Below are positions 1 through 8,070 of a DNA stretch of 64,000 nt, in pieces. Under the pieces are notes generated by a model. That model saw nothing but the letters and a program-made list of their open reading frames with translations. It did not search any database and was not told the origin of the DNA. A program made the translations under genes and the position numbers. This DNA comes from Candidatus Leptovillus affinis (lineage in GTDB: Bacteria; Chloroflexota; Anaerolineae; Promineifilales; Promineifilaceae). The stretch covers positions 558,001 through 622,000 of the forward strand of contig JADIYP010000002.1 in assembly GCA_016705235.1 (NCBI GenBank). Reading direction: 5' to 3'. Position 1 is the first letter of the stretch, and every line of letters starts with the position of its first letter.

Positions 1-1763
1 TGTTTGTTTTCCGCCAGGTCGGCAATCCGGTAGCGAATACGAACGGCTTGCAGGGTCCGGGTCCGGGTAACCATGTCATCAAGGAACCCTTTTTTAATTT
101 GGTACGGACTCGGATCTTTTTGGGGCGCTAGGATAACGGCCGTTAACGGATCCGTCGTAAAGCTCGATTCAAGTAGAATGACTTCTGTTGGGAAATCTGG
201 GTTGAACTCGCGATCAAACACCCAGGATTCTGTGAGACAGGTCTTCAATTGGTCAGTGGTCACACGCAGCTGCGCGCTTAGTGAATCGAGCAGAATTTTT
301 TGTTCGCTGCTCAGGGCGTTTGCGGCCAAAACACATTCTCTCAGTTTGAGCGCCTGGACGGAAACGCCAAAACAAACGCCGCTGTTCGTTTCTGAGGCGC
401 GAAACACCGTTGTGATGTCCTCTGTCTTTTCCGGATAGCGCCAGAACACCACCGCCGACCGGTACGTCATCATATTATAAACAGACGGTTTTTCTGCTTC
501 TTTTTCAGGCTTCTTGAGATGCGCTTCAGCGGATTTCTGAACCATTCGATAATCAATGACTGTGTCTTGCGTCATGATCATATTGCCTTTGAAGTTTTTC
601 GCCGGTGTCCATGTTTGAAAACGGTAAGCAGTGTGTTTCAGATAGCCAGTCGCCTGCGCTTCAGCGCCAGCATCAACTTTTTTCCCCAACCTGGCTTCAG
701 CCTGAATGCTGGTCGAGCCATCTTTAGCGTGCCCCCACAGAGAAACAAAACATAGATTGTTGTACGGAGAATTGTAGGGGGCGTCTGGCTCCCGTGTCGG
801 TTGTTCGAGGAAGTTGATATAAGTGGGGAGCAAAACGCGTTCTTTTAAGGGCGGGACGGATATTTTTCTCTCTTCGAGTTTCTTGACCGCCTGCTCGTCG
901 GCATAGTAGGTCTGAAGGTACTTCAAAACTTCAAGCAGGTTCTCCGTTTTCCAATTTTTGGCGCCCTTTTTAGGATTTTTTATATCAAGTTTGAGGAGAT
1001 CGAAATGCTGCGTAAGTTTTGGACCTTTCCAGTCTTGCCAGGTTCCACCGTTGGCGAGATTTCCTTCCAGAGGCACGCCGCACTTTTTCACCAGCCAGTC
1101 GGCGACTTCTTGCTTGAGGTCTCCTTTACTGCCTGAGCCAAGAGCCAGTAAAAAAAACTTTTTCAAGTCGGAGTCGAGAGGGCCTGAGAACCAGCGTGGC
1201 GCTTCATCAATTAAACTCATGTACTCGCCGGAAAGCGAGGCTTCACCTTTTGCTTCCAGCGACAAAGCCAGTGTTTCAACGCCGGCCGCGCTGGCGGCGG
1301 AAGTAACAGAATCGGGCAGCCCGACGGCCGCTTTTCCCGATATGCTGGCTTTGGCAGTACGGCGCTTGCCATCCAGCTTCATTAAACAGATCGGAGCGGC
1401 CGCGCTGAAACCGGGCATCGATTTGGGGTGTACGTGCAGCACGATCAAAGCTTGCGAGCCGGAAGCGCCGGCGATATCACCCCCGACTTCCAGGTCAATA
1501 CCGGCCGGGGCCACAAGTTCACCAAAATTGATGGAGGTTGAGGCGTAAACTTCTTTGCTGCATTCCCCGTAGCCGCTGCTCAACGCCCCCAGATAAGCCA
1601 TGTCCGATTTAACAAATTCCAGGAACAGATCGTAAGGGGCAACCAGCGTTGCCTGATCCGCTTTTTGGTTTTCACGTACCCGGCGTTTGAGCAGTAAAAC
1701 CAGGGAGTCGGTGCTGTTCTTTTGGCGGAGGAAAAGTTTTTTGAACTGCTCGGTTAAGGCCAT
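1..1763 (-). CDS. Unrecognised large protein, C-terminus beyond window
   Basis: Reading the minus strand from the ATG at 1763 gives 587 codons without a stop up to the left edge, so the 3' end is missing. AGGAG lies 8 bases before the ATG, which supports this start. I do not recognise a family. There is no signal peptide or membrane segment. An Ala/Ser-rich stretch lies around residues 120-170, a Lys/Trp-rich middle around 230-290, and a charged Lys/Glu/Pro patch near 411-421. Base use is more AT-rich than in the core genes, and only one ACGGCCGT occurs (near 137), unlike most genes here. It borders a repeat-rich gap. The open frame over this length and the clean ribosome site make it a real gene; function unknown. 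Confidence 0.8.
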   Translation of the reverse strand, partial: MALTEQFKKLFLRQKNSTDSLVLLLKRRVRENQKADQATLVAPYDLFLEFVKSDMAYLGALSSGYGECSKEVYASTSINFGELVAPAGIDLEVGGDIAGASGSQALIVLHVHPKSMPGFSAAAPICLMKLDGKRRTAKASISGKAAVGLPDSVTSAASAAGVETLALSLEAKGEASLSGEYMSLIDEAPRWFSGPLDSDLKKFFLLALGSGSKGDLKQEVADWLVKKCGVPLEGNLANGGTWQDWKGPKLTQHFDLLKLDIKNPKKGAKNWKTENLLEVLKYLQTYYADEQAVKKLEERKISVPPLKERVLLPTYINFLEQPTREPDAPYNSPYNNLCFVSLWGHAKDGSTSIQAEARLGKKVDAGAEAQATGYLKHTAYRFQTWTPAKNFKGNMIMTQDTVIDYRMVQKSAEAHLKKPEKEAEKPSVYNMMTYRSAVVFWRYPEKTEDITTVFRASETNSGVCFGVSVQALKLRECVLAANALSSEQKILLDSLSAQLRVTTDQLKTCLTESWVFDREFNPDFPTEVILLESSFTTDPLTAVILAPQKDPSPYQIKKGFLDDMVTRTRTLQAVRIRYRIADLAENK

Positions 1764-1878
1764 AGCCAGGTCTCCTTACTTTGAGGTCATGAGGTTTAGG
1801 CGACAAATGATAAGCGTTACCTATTGGCGCATCGCGGAAATGCCAACTCCACCAATTGGCTCCAAGCGCCGAATTTTT

Positions 1879-1987
1879 CTAGCAGTCTGTCGGAGAACCT
1901 CTTTTTGTAGCCAGGGTATCCTTACCCCACCTCTGGAAGACGCGGTAAGAAACCGCCGCTACGGGTACTTTTCCGACAAACTGCCAG
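1879..1987. mobile_element. 109-bp MITE-like element with BIME core, copy 1
   Basis: Starts with CTAG and has imperfect terminal inverted repeats (CAGTCTGTCGGA at the left, its near complement at the right). The right end here has decayed to CTGCCAG. The core 1907-1962 starts with GTAG and ends with CTAC and contains two internal hairpins. Four more copies lie at 9737, 13563, 13875 and 14177. It encodes no protein, so movement would need a transposase supplied in trans. Confidence 0.8.
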
Positions 1988-2082
1988 GAATGAGTACCTT
2001 TTTCCATCGAGTTCTGATGGCGTTTACTTAGTGAACCGGCAAAATCGTGGGACGATATGCGGTTCTTTGGTAGATAGATTGT

Positions 2083-2201
2083 GGGTCTTTGGGATTTCAT
2101 GGGGTTTGGTCTGAAGCGTGATACGTGATGCGTGAAACCTCTCTGGTCACGCATCACGCTTCACGCATCAGGGGCTGTCAACCCCCTGAGTTCCTGAAGA
2201 A
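2083..2201. repeat. Composite intergenic repeat, copy 1
   Basis: The flanks GGGTCTTTGGGATTTC and TGTCAACCCCCTGAGTTCC surround a hairpin core built from tandem GTGATGCGTGA-type heptads and their complement (2112-2170). The reverse complement of nearly the same sequence occurs at 40494-40612, and related copies are at 3431-3566 and 17861-17976. Confidence 0.8.
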
Positions 2202-2991
2202 CCTAGATTGTTTGAAAACAGGTATGGCGCTTGGGTACTTATTGATTAATTGGAGCTGTACAGCCGACTCAAGAGACTGTAAGAAACATGGCTTGAATAA
2301 CTTGCGGGAGACTGGAACCTGTTGGAGTTTAAGAAAATAATCAGGTAATGAGCTAGTCATTCTGAGCGGAGTCCGCGGCCCTGAGTAACGTTGAACGGGG
2401 AAGAATCCCCGCAACTTGGGCATTCTAAGCATATGGGATGCTTCGGAGGACACTTCAACAAGCTCAGCACAGGCTCTCAGCATGACATGTCTTTCAATTA
2501 CCGGAATAATTTTTTAATCCGCAATAGACTGGAAATTGAACCAGTCTCTAATCTCCAGCCTCCCAATCAACCCAAGAAGTTAGTCTTGAGCGGACCCTTG
2601 GTCTGTACAGATACGATTGATTTTGGAATTAGGTAGTAGAAGGTGTGGCCGGTGACACCGGTATGGCCTGAAAAGCAAAAAATTCTTCGTTTTGCTGAGT
2701 ATTGGTTTGATCTCCGACATGAAATTTTGATAACAGTGCCTGATGGGAAGATTTATAGTTGCCGGTTCTCGAGCCAGAAAGCAATATACTGCCAAACAGT
2801 TGGTGGCGTCAATATAAGGAATTAATTCACAAACAAAAGGAGTTGTAGACAGCCAAAAAGGAAGTCGGGAGCATGTGGGGCTTTATAAGGAAATTCTATA
2901 GCTCCCGATTGAAAAATTAAATCTCGTGCGTGATAAAAGACACTTATCCAATTATGCTGCGTCTCGTATATTCAAGTTATGTCGTAATCAA

Positions 2992-3025
2992 GCATATCTG
3001 CAACTATGCAAGCTGTGAACAGCTT
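2992..3025. promoter_or_regulatory. Possible operator dyads upstream of ArsR gene
   Basis: Two small dyads lie about 90-120 bases before the ArsR-type gene: GCATA/TATGC (2992-3009) and the perfect AAGCTG/CAGCTT with a 4-base loop (3010-3025). ArsR-type repressors usually bind such dyads near their own promoter. The assignment is positional only. Confidence 0.25.
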
Positions 3026-3113
3026 GTTAAGGGTTCGTGTGTGGTTAACCAAGTGAGATTGGTCTAATCTGCAAACTCATAAGTTAATAATGAACGAACC
3101 CCAAGACTGATGA

Positions 3114-3410
3114 ATGAATGAGACAAGCGAAGAATTGGCCGAGCGACAGGCTGATATTTGCCGTGTGTTCGCCAATCCTAGACGGGTGTTAATTTTGTGG
3201 GCCGTGGCTGAATCAGAGAAATCAGTCACCGATATTGCCGAGGCGATAGGCGCTTCGCTGCAAAACACGTCGCAGCATCTTCACTTCATGAAAGAAAAGG
3301 GAATCCTCTATTCGCGGCGAGAGGCGCAAACCATTTATTATGGGCTGGTCCAAACGGATATGGTGGCAAACTGCCATCTGCTCATACAAGCGCACAAAGG
3401 GGATCAATAA
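3114..3410 (+). CDS. ArsR-family winged-helix regulator
   Basis: A 98-residue protein with a single ArsR-type winged helix. The recognition helix lies around residues 37-58 (DIAEAIGASLQNTSQHLHF), followed by the wing with RREAQTIYYGL. That is about the usual ArsR length. The classical metal-binding CVC box is absent: the only Cys, in NCHLL near residue 86, would have to serve any thiol or persulfide sensing, as in sulfur-responsive ArsR proteins (inference). It sits just ahead of tusA and the Qmo/Hdr genes in the same direction, with a composite repeat between, and is the best candidate for controlling that cluster. Confidence 0.85.
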   Translation: MNETSEELAERQADICRVFANPRRVLILWAVAESEKSVTDIAEAIGASLQNTSQHLHFMKEKGILYSRREAQTIYYGLVQTDMVANCHLLIQAHKGDQ

Positions 3411-3430
3411 CAAATTTGTCTTAACAGATC

Positions 3431-3566
3431 GGGTCTTTAGGATTTCTTGGGGTTGCGAAGCGTGAAGCGTGAAGCGTGAAGCGTGATGCGTGTTGCGCGA
3501 GGTCTCTCTGGTCACGCAGCACGCTTCACGCATCATTGGGTGTCAATCCCCTGAATTCCTGACGAA
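3431..3566. repeat. Composite intergenic repeat, copy 2
   Basis: Same constant flanks as the copy at 2083, with an expanded core: four GAAGCGT-type units on the left arm and the complementary arm after CTCTCTGGTCACGC. It lies between the ArsR gene and tusA and could act as a terminator or mRNA stability hairpin. Confidence 0.75.
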
Positions 3567-3595
3567 CCAACAGTTCTTTTTGACGGAGGTCAATT

Positions 3596-3856
3596 ATGAC
3601 AGCAGTAGCTAAAGCGTTAACTGATATTCAAGCAGCAAAAATCGTCGATGCTCGGGGGAGCGCCTGCCCTGGTCCATTGTTGGAAGCCAAAAAAGGCATC
3701 GGGGCCATCAAAGTGGGTGAAGTGTTGGAAATTTGGTCTGGCGACTCGAAAACGAAAGACCAACTGCCCAAATGGTGCCAGAAAGTGGGCCATGAATACC
3801 TGGGTTATGTGACGGTTTCTGGTTATGACCGGTTGTTTATTAAGCGGGTTCGTTAA
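3596..3856 (+). CDS. tusA: TusA-type sulfur carrier protein
   Basis: An 86-residue TusA/SirA-like protein. The family carries a persulfide on a conserved Cys in a CPGP motif; here that Cys is C24 in GSACPGP. The rest (KKGIGAIKVGEVLEIWSGD, then the C-terminal strand) follows the family's beta-alpha-beta fold. GGAGG precedes the ATG at normal spacing. It is the first gene of a run with MvhD-, HdrA- and QmoC-like genes and DsrE, which points to delivering sulfane sulfur to that complex rather than to tRNA thiolation (inference from context). Confidence 0.9.
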   Translation: MTAVAKALTDIQAAKIVDARGSACPGPLLEAKKGIGAIKVGEVLEIWSGDSKTKDQLPKWCQKVGHEYLGYVTVSGYDRLFIKRVR

Positions 3857-3935
3857 CCGGTCTGTTGGCGGCGCTTTTGGGCTGACAACAGGCGACCTAT
3901 CACTTGCGATAAACGGATGGGCGAAGGATTGCGTG

Positions 3936-4373
3936 ATGGCCGTAGAAACTGTGAAGTGTGACTTTAAAATCCTCATATTGGCGACGATTTCGGGTGGGTA
4001 TGCCGGGGCTGATTCTGTCGGCCAACTGCACACGGATTATCCGGCCAATGTGTATGTGCTGCCGGTGGTGTGCCCCGCCATGTTTCCGGAAGATTTTTAT
4101 TTGCGAACTTTTGAGCGCGGCATTGATGCCATTTTGGTGATGTACAGCGGGACTGATTGTCCTTACAAGGGGGGTGCGGAGCGCACGGCCGTTATCATCA
4201 ACCACGTCTATCCGCTCATGGAAACCCGGGGGATTGATACCCGCCGCCTGCGTCTGGCCGCCATTTGCACCGTTTGCACGAAGCCGTTTCTTAATGAAGT
4301 AATCCAGATGAATCATGTCTTGCAAGAAATTGGGCCTGTCCGTCAGAAACGGAACGTGCCTGTACCCGTCTGA
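3936..4373 (+). CDS. MvhD/FlpD-like iron-sulfur electron-transfer subunit
   Basis: A 145-residue stand-alone MvhD (hydrogenase delta subunit) domain. This family binds a [2Fe-2S] cluster and hands electrons to HdrA-type flavoproteins; in QmoB it is fused at the C-terminus. Visible Cys motifs are VVCPAMF, GTDCPYKGG and CTVCTKPF. An upstream ATG at 3825 would overlap tusA; I chose 3936 because AAGGA precedes it and the family homology begins here. It lies 19 bases before the short HdrA-like gene, so they are probably cotranscribed. No hydrogenase is in the window, so its electron partner is most likely the HdrA pair. Confidence 0.85.
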   Translation: MAVETVKCDFKILILATISGGYAGADSVGQLHTDYPANVYVLPVVCPAMFPEDFYLRTFERGIDAILVMYSGTDCPYKGGAERTAVIINHVYPLMETRGIDTRRLRLAAICTVCTKPFLNEVIQMNHVLQEIGPVRQKRNVPVPV

Positions 4374-4392
4374 GAGAAATTGGATCGTGACT

Positions 4393-5742
4393 ATGAAAAA
4401 CCTGCAAGTAGACGCCTTAGTTGTGGGCGGCGGCATCGCGGGGATGCAGTCGGCGCTGGATTTGGCTGATCAAGGATTTCATGTGGCGTTGGTAGAAAAA
4501 GAAGCCAGCATCGGCGGCAAAATGATCTCCCTGAGCAAAGTGTTTCCCACGCTCGACTGCTGCTCCTGCATCACCACGCCCAAAATGTCGGCGGTGGCGC
4601 ATCATGAAAACATTACCTTGTTGACCTACTGCGAGGTGGTCGCCCTTGAGCAAAATGGCGCAAGCTATCGCGCCCAAATCAATAAAAAGCCGCGCTACGT
4701 GAATGAAGAGAGCTGCACCGGCTGCCGGTTGTGTGAATATGCCTGTCCATTGGATTTGCCGTCGGCGTTTGACATGGGTTTGGGCGCGCAGCGGGTGATA
4801 CGGGTGCCTTTTTCCACGGCCGTTCCCCAAAAAGCCGTACTCGACATCGACAACTGCATCTTGTGCGGTAAATGCGAAAACGTTTGCCCGGTAGCCGATT
4901 GCATTGATTTTACCCAAACGGCCGTAACCTTCGAGATTCACGCAGACGCCATTGTGCTGGCGACAGGCTTTGAACTGACACCGACTGACGCCAAAGCTGA
5001 ATACGGCGGGGGTAAGCTGCGTAATGTCGTCGATGCGCTCACGGTGGAGCGCTTCCTGGCTCCCACCGGACCTTACGGCCACGTGCTGCGTCCGTCAGAT
5101 GGCAAAGAGCCGGAATCCATTGCTTATGTGCAGTGCGCAGGGTCGCGGGACATCTCATTGGGCGTGGCATATTGCTCTCGCATTTGCTGCATGTATGCCA
5201 TCAAACAGGCGATGCTGCTCTCTGGGGCGCTGCCGCTGGCCGACATCACCATCTATTACATGGACATTCGCACCTTTGGCAAGGGGTATGAGCAGTTTTA
5301 CCAAAACGCCCGTGCCATGGGCATCGAATTTGTCAGAGGCAAGGTGGCACGCATTCATGAAGACGCAGCCCAAAACCCGGTGGTGCGCGTGGAGCAAATT
5401 GACGACGGATCCGTGGTGGAACGGGAACATGATATGGTCGTGCTTTCAGTGGGCATGTTGCCCAGTTATAACCCTGGCCTGATTTATAACGTGCCAGTAG
5501 CGGCTGATGATGGGTTTGTGGCTCAATCAGCGGCCAATATCTCCCCGTGCCTGACCTATCAGCCCGGTATTTTTGTGGCGGGCACGGCGGCAGGACCGAT
5601 GGATATTGTGGACAGTATTGTCATGGCGGGCGCAGCGGCGGCTGAGACAGCGGCCTATTTGGAAGAAAGGCGGGCGGTTGGTATGGCGGGAAACGGCCGT
5701 TCCCCCCAAACCACATCTGTCAAAGAGGTGAGCTATGCCTGA
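4393..5742 (+). CDS. HdrA/QmoA-like FAD iron-sulfur protein
   Basis: A 449-residue HdrA-like flavoprotein lacking the N-terminal extension of full HdrA, as in QmoA. The FAD-binding GGGIAG is at 12-17. A Cys cluster, DCCSC, lies at 55-59. Two [4Fe-4S] ferredoxin motifs lie at C108/C111/C114/C118 and C155/C158/C161/C165. The YCSRICCMYAIKQA segment typical of HdrA follows. I start at ATG 4393, since the in-frame ATG at 4315 lies inside the upstream gene. The last 8 bases overlap the next HdrA-like gene, implying translational coupling. Likely role: cytoplasmic electron transfer between a sulfur substrate, MvhD and the membrane subunit. Confidence 0.88.
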   Translation: MKNLQVDALVVGGGIAGMQSALDLADQGFHVALVEKEASIGGKMISLSKVFPTLDCCSCITTPKMSAVAHHENITLLTYCEVVALEQNGASYRAQINKKPRYVNEESCTGCRLCEYACPLDLPSAFDMGLGAQRVIRVPFSTAVPQKAVLDIDNCILCGKCENVCPVADCIDFTQTAVTFEIHADAIVLATGFELTPTDAKAEYGGGKLRNVVDALTVERFLAPTGPYGHVLRPSDGKEPESIAYVQCAGSRDISLGVAYCSRICCMYAIKQAMLLSGALPLADITIYYMDIRTFGKGYEQFYQNARAMGIEFVRGKVARIHEDAAQNPVVRVEQIDDGSVVEREHDMVVLSVGMLPSYNPGLIYNVPVAADDGFVAQSAANISPCLTYQPGIFVAGTAAGPMDIVDSIVMAGAAAAETAAYLEERRAVGMAGNGRSPQTTSVKEVSYA

Positions 5743-7765
5743 TAAAGAGCCATTGCCAGCCGAAGAAATTCGCATCGGCGTCTATACCTGCCAATGCGGC
5801 GGCAATATCAGTGATGTGGTAGGCTGCGCTCGCGTGGTTAAGGCGGCAGGCGAACTGGGCAACGTGGTCGTCTCGCGCACCAATCTGTCGCTGTGTTCCG
5901 ATGCCGGGCAAGCGCTCATCGAGGCAGATATTAAAGAGAAAGGTGTCAACCGGGTGGTCATCGGCGCCTGCGCCCCTTCTTTACATGAACAAACCTTTCG
6001 CGGCACCGTCGCGCGAGCGGGTCTGAATCCCTACTTTTACAACCATGTGGGCATTCGTGAACAAGCCAGTTGGGTGCATCATGATAATCCCGATGGCGCG
6101 ACCGCCAAAGCCATTCGGCTGATGGCGGCGGGGGTCGCCAAGGCGCGGTTGTTGGAGCCGCTGGAACCCATTCGCCTGAAGGCGCAAAAACATGCGTTGG
6201 TCATTGGCGGCGGCGTGGCCGGTTTGCGCGCAGCGCTGGACATTGCCCGGCGCGGCATCAAGGTCACTTTAATTGAAAAAAGTCCGTTTCTGGGCGGCCA
6301 CATGGCCCAATTGGAACAGGTCTTTCCGACTGGCGATGGGGCGCGTGACTTGCTGAAGGCGCTGATCCAACGGGTTGTCAGCCATGCCAATATCACCCTC
6401 TACACGCAGGCGGAACTGGTTGGCGTGCAAGGGGTGGTGGGCGATTTCACTGTGCAAATTTGCCAGCAGTCTCGTGGTATCAGCGACGATAGGGTAACGG
6501 CCGTTAACGTAGTTGCCCCTGCCAATCTGCCGGATGAATTTAACTATGGTCTGACAACACGGTCGGTACTTTATCAGCCATACCCAGGCTGTTATCCGGC
6601 CACGCCGGCCATTGATTGGGCGCATTACGAGGATGGCTGTTTGGAACTGAACGGCGAGCCGCTCCATCTGCAAAACAAGCCCAAAACGTTCGATCTGGCG
6701 GTGGGGGCGGTGGTCGTGGCAACCGGCTTCCGGCCGTACGAACCTCCCATTGGTGAGTATGGGTATGGCGTGCTGCCGGAGGTGATCACGCTGCCTGCGT
6801 TTATCCGTTTGCTGGCTTTGGCTGGGGAAGATGAGAGGCTGGAATTTAACGGCCGTGCCGTCAAAAACATCGCTTTTGTGCATTGTGTGGGTAGTCGGCA
6901 ACTTGATGGCCTGAACGAGCCGCAGCCAGACGGGCAGGTAAACGATTACTGCTCGCGGGTGTGCTGCACAGCCACGCTGCAAGCCACCAACGAACTGCAT
7001 CAGCGTTACCCCGCCATCAATGTTTTTGATGTGTATGAAGATATTCGCACCTATGGCCGAGGGCACGAACTGTATTACAACCTGGCGTCGGAAAACAGGG
7101 TGCGTTTCCTGCGCTTCCATGACGATGAACTGCCGGAAGTGCTGGCCGCGCCTGCCGGTGAGGAGCATCCGGCGCTGGTGTGGGTGACAGATTATCTGAC
7201 CTGGGGTCAGTCGCTGGAGCTGCCTGTAGACCTGGTGGTGCTGGCCGTGGGTATGATGCCCAATCCGGTGGACGACATTATCAAGCTGCTCAAAATCAAC
7301 GCCGGTAGCGACCGTTTCCTGGCGGAAGTGCATCCCAAATTAAGGCCGGTGGAAACGGCCGTTCCCGGTGTTTTGCTCGCCGGCACGGCCCAAGGACCGA
7401 TGAATATCCAGGAAAGTTGCGCGGCGGCTTCGGCGGCGGCGGCAAAAGTGGCCGTTTTGCTGGGACAAGGGTACGTAGAGCTGGAACCGTTTGTGGCTAT
7501 TGTCAATCCGGCACTGTGTGATGGCAGCGGTGAGTGCATCAAAGAATGCTGCTACGAAGATGCCATTTCGATGCAGCCGGTGATGGTGAATGGGACGGAA
7601 AAGGTAACGGCCGTTGTCTGTGCGGCTAACTGCGCTGGCTGCGGCGTGTGTGTCGGGGCGTGCCCCAACCGCGCCATCGATCTGCAAGGTTGGACGCTGA
7701 AGCAATATGAGGCGATGGTCGATGCGCTTGCCGCTGAAGATTTGTTTGCCCTGGAGCTTGCCTGA
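5735..7765 (+). CDS. HdrA/QmoB-like flavoprotein, full-length type
   Basis: A 676-residue HdrA homologue. The N-terminal domain has YTCQCGGNI and GACAPSLHEQTF, the conserved HdrA iron-sulfur region. The FAD motif VIGGGVAG lies near 155-162. YCSRVCC follows, with an HdrA-type C-terminal half. Two ferredoxin motifs end the protein: CDGSGECIKECC near 594 and CAANCAGCGVCVGACP near 629. In QmoB an MvhD domain is fused here; in this cluster MvhD is a separate gene upstream. TGATG overlap with the next gene suggests coupled translation. Together with the shorter paralogue it would form a QmoA/B-like flavin pair. Confidence 0.9.
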   Translation: MPDKEPLPAEEIRIGVYTCQCGGNISDVVGCARVVKAAGELGNVVVSRTNLSLCSDAGQALIEADIKEKGVNRVVIGACAPSLHEQTFRGTVARAGLNPYFYNHVGIREQASWVHHDNPDGATAKAIRLMAAGVAKARLLEPLEPIRLKAQKHALVIGGGVAGLRAALDIARRGIKVTLIEKSPFLGGHMAQLEQVFPTGDGARDLLKALIQRVVSHANITLYTQAELVGVQGVVGDFTVQICQQSRGISDDRVTAVNVVAPANLPDEFNYGLTTRSVLYQPYPGCYPATPAIDWAHYEDGCLELNGEPLHLQNKPKTFDLAVGAVVVATGFRPYEPPIGEYGYGVLPEVITLPAFIRLLALAGEDERLEFNGRAVKNIAFVHCVGSRQLDGLNEPQPDGQVNDYCSRVCCTATLQATNELHQRYPAINVFDVYEDIRTYGRGHELYYNLASENRVRFLRFHDDELPEVLAAPAGEEHPALVWVTDYLTWGQSLELPVDLVVLAVGMMPNPVDDIIKLLKINAGSDRFLAEVHPKLRPVETAVPGVLLAGTAQGPMNIQESCAAASAAAAKVAVLLGQGYVELEPFVAIVNPALCDGSGECIKECCYEDAISMQPVMVNGTEKVTAVVCAANCAGCGVCVGACPNRAIDLQGWTLKQYEAMVDALAAEDLFALELA

Positions 7766-8070
7766 TGAGCGATAAACGAGAAGATGCCAAAAAGAGAGCG
7801 ATACTCCTTAAACAGTTACGTGAAGCGCATAAGGAAACGGTAGCCCACGCCCAGGAAAAATTGAAAGCGCAGCAAGCGGTGCGCCGCGACATTTGCAAAC
7901 TGATGCGCGAGGAACCGAAAACGGTGCCCGAAGTAGCCGAAGCGAGCGGCATCCCTGCCCACGAAGTGCTGTGGCATATTACGGCCATGAAAAAATATGG
8001 GCTTGTCGTGGAAACGGGCATGTGTGGCGAGTATTACCTTTACCAGCGCGTTAAGGACGGCAAAAAATGA
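7765..8070 (+). CDS. Small winged-helix protein inside qmo-like operon
   Basis: A 101-residue protein with a basic helical N-terminus (about residues 5-45, rich in Lys, Glu, Ala and Gln, possibly coiled coil). A winged-helix domain follows (TVPEVAEASGIPAHEVLWHITAM and wing LVVETGMCGEYYLY). It overlaps both neighbours (TGATG at its start, ATGA at its end), so it is translated in step with the QmoB- and QmoC-like genes. One Cys (TGMCGEYY) sits in the wing. It could be a redox- or persulfide-sensing regulator made in fixed ratio to the complex, or a structural helper; its function is not established. Confidence 0.75.
   Translation: MSDKREDAKKRAILLKQLREAHKETVAHAQEKLKAQQAVRRDICKLMREEPKTVPEVAEASGIPAHEVLWHITAMKKYGLVVETGMCGEYYLYQRVKDGKK

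Larger units (their letters stand above)
1764..3113. other. Repeat-rich intergenic region, no supported gene
   Basis: About 1.35 kb without a convincing gene. It holds a 109-bp inverted-repeat element (1879-1987), a composite hairpin repeat (2083-2201), dyad-rich sequence around 2360-2490 made of short inverted motifs, and a pair of inverted motifs at 2525-2560 similar to ones near 13850, 14150 and 16460. Short open frames on both strands run through these repeats and have no ribosome sites or recognisable products. Between 2640 and 3000 I see nothing identifiable. Confidence 0.6.

Noticed and set aside
73..1548. Plus-strand open frames over the first 1.5 kb
   Set aside because: The minus strand carries one continuous 587-codon frame with a good ribosome site. 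The plus-strand frames are interrupted shadows.
1687..2483. Short open frames on both strands across the first gap
   Set aside because: They run through the 109-bp element and composite repeat, lack ribosome sites and have repeat-encoded peptides.
3825..3935. N-terminal extension of the MvhD-like protein from ATG 3825
   Set aside because: Overlaps tusA, has no homology, and ATG 3936 has AAGGA in front.
6269..7333. 354-codon open frame antisense to the QmoB-like gene
   Set aside because: Rich in His/Gln/Arg as expected for an antisense shadow, no ribosome site, and the sense strand encodes a clear HdrA homologue.
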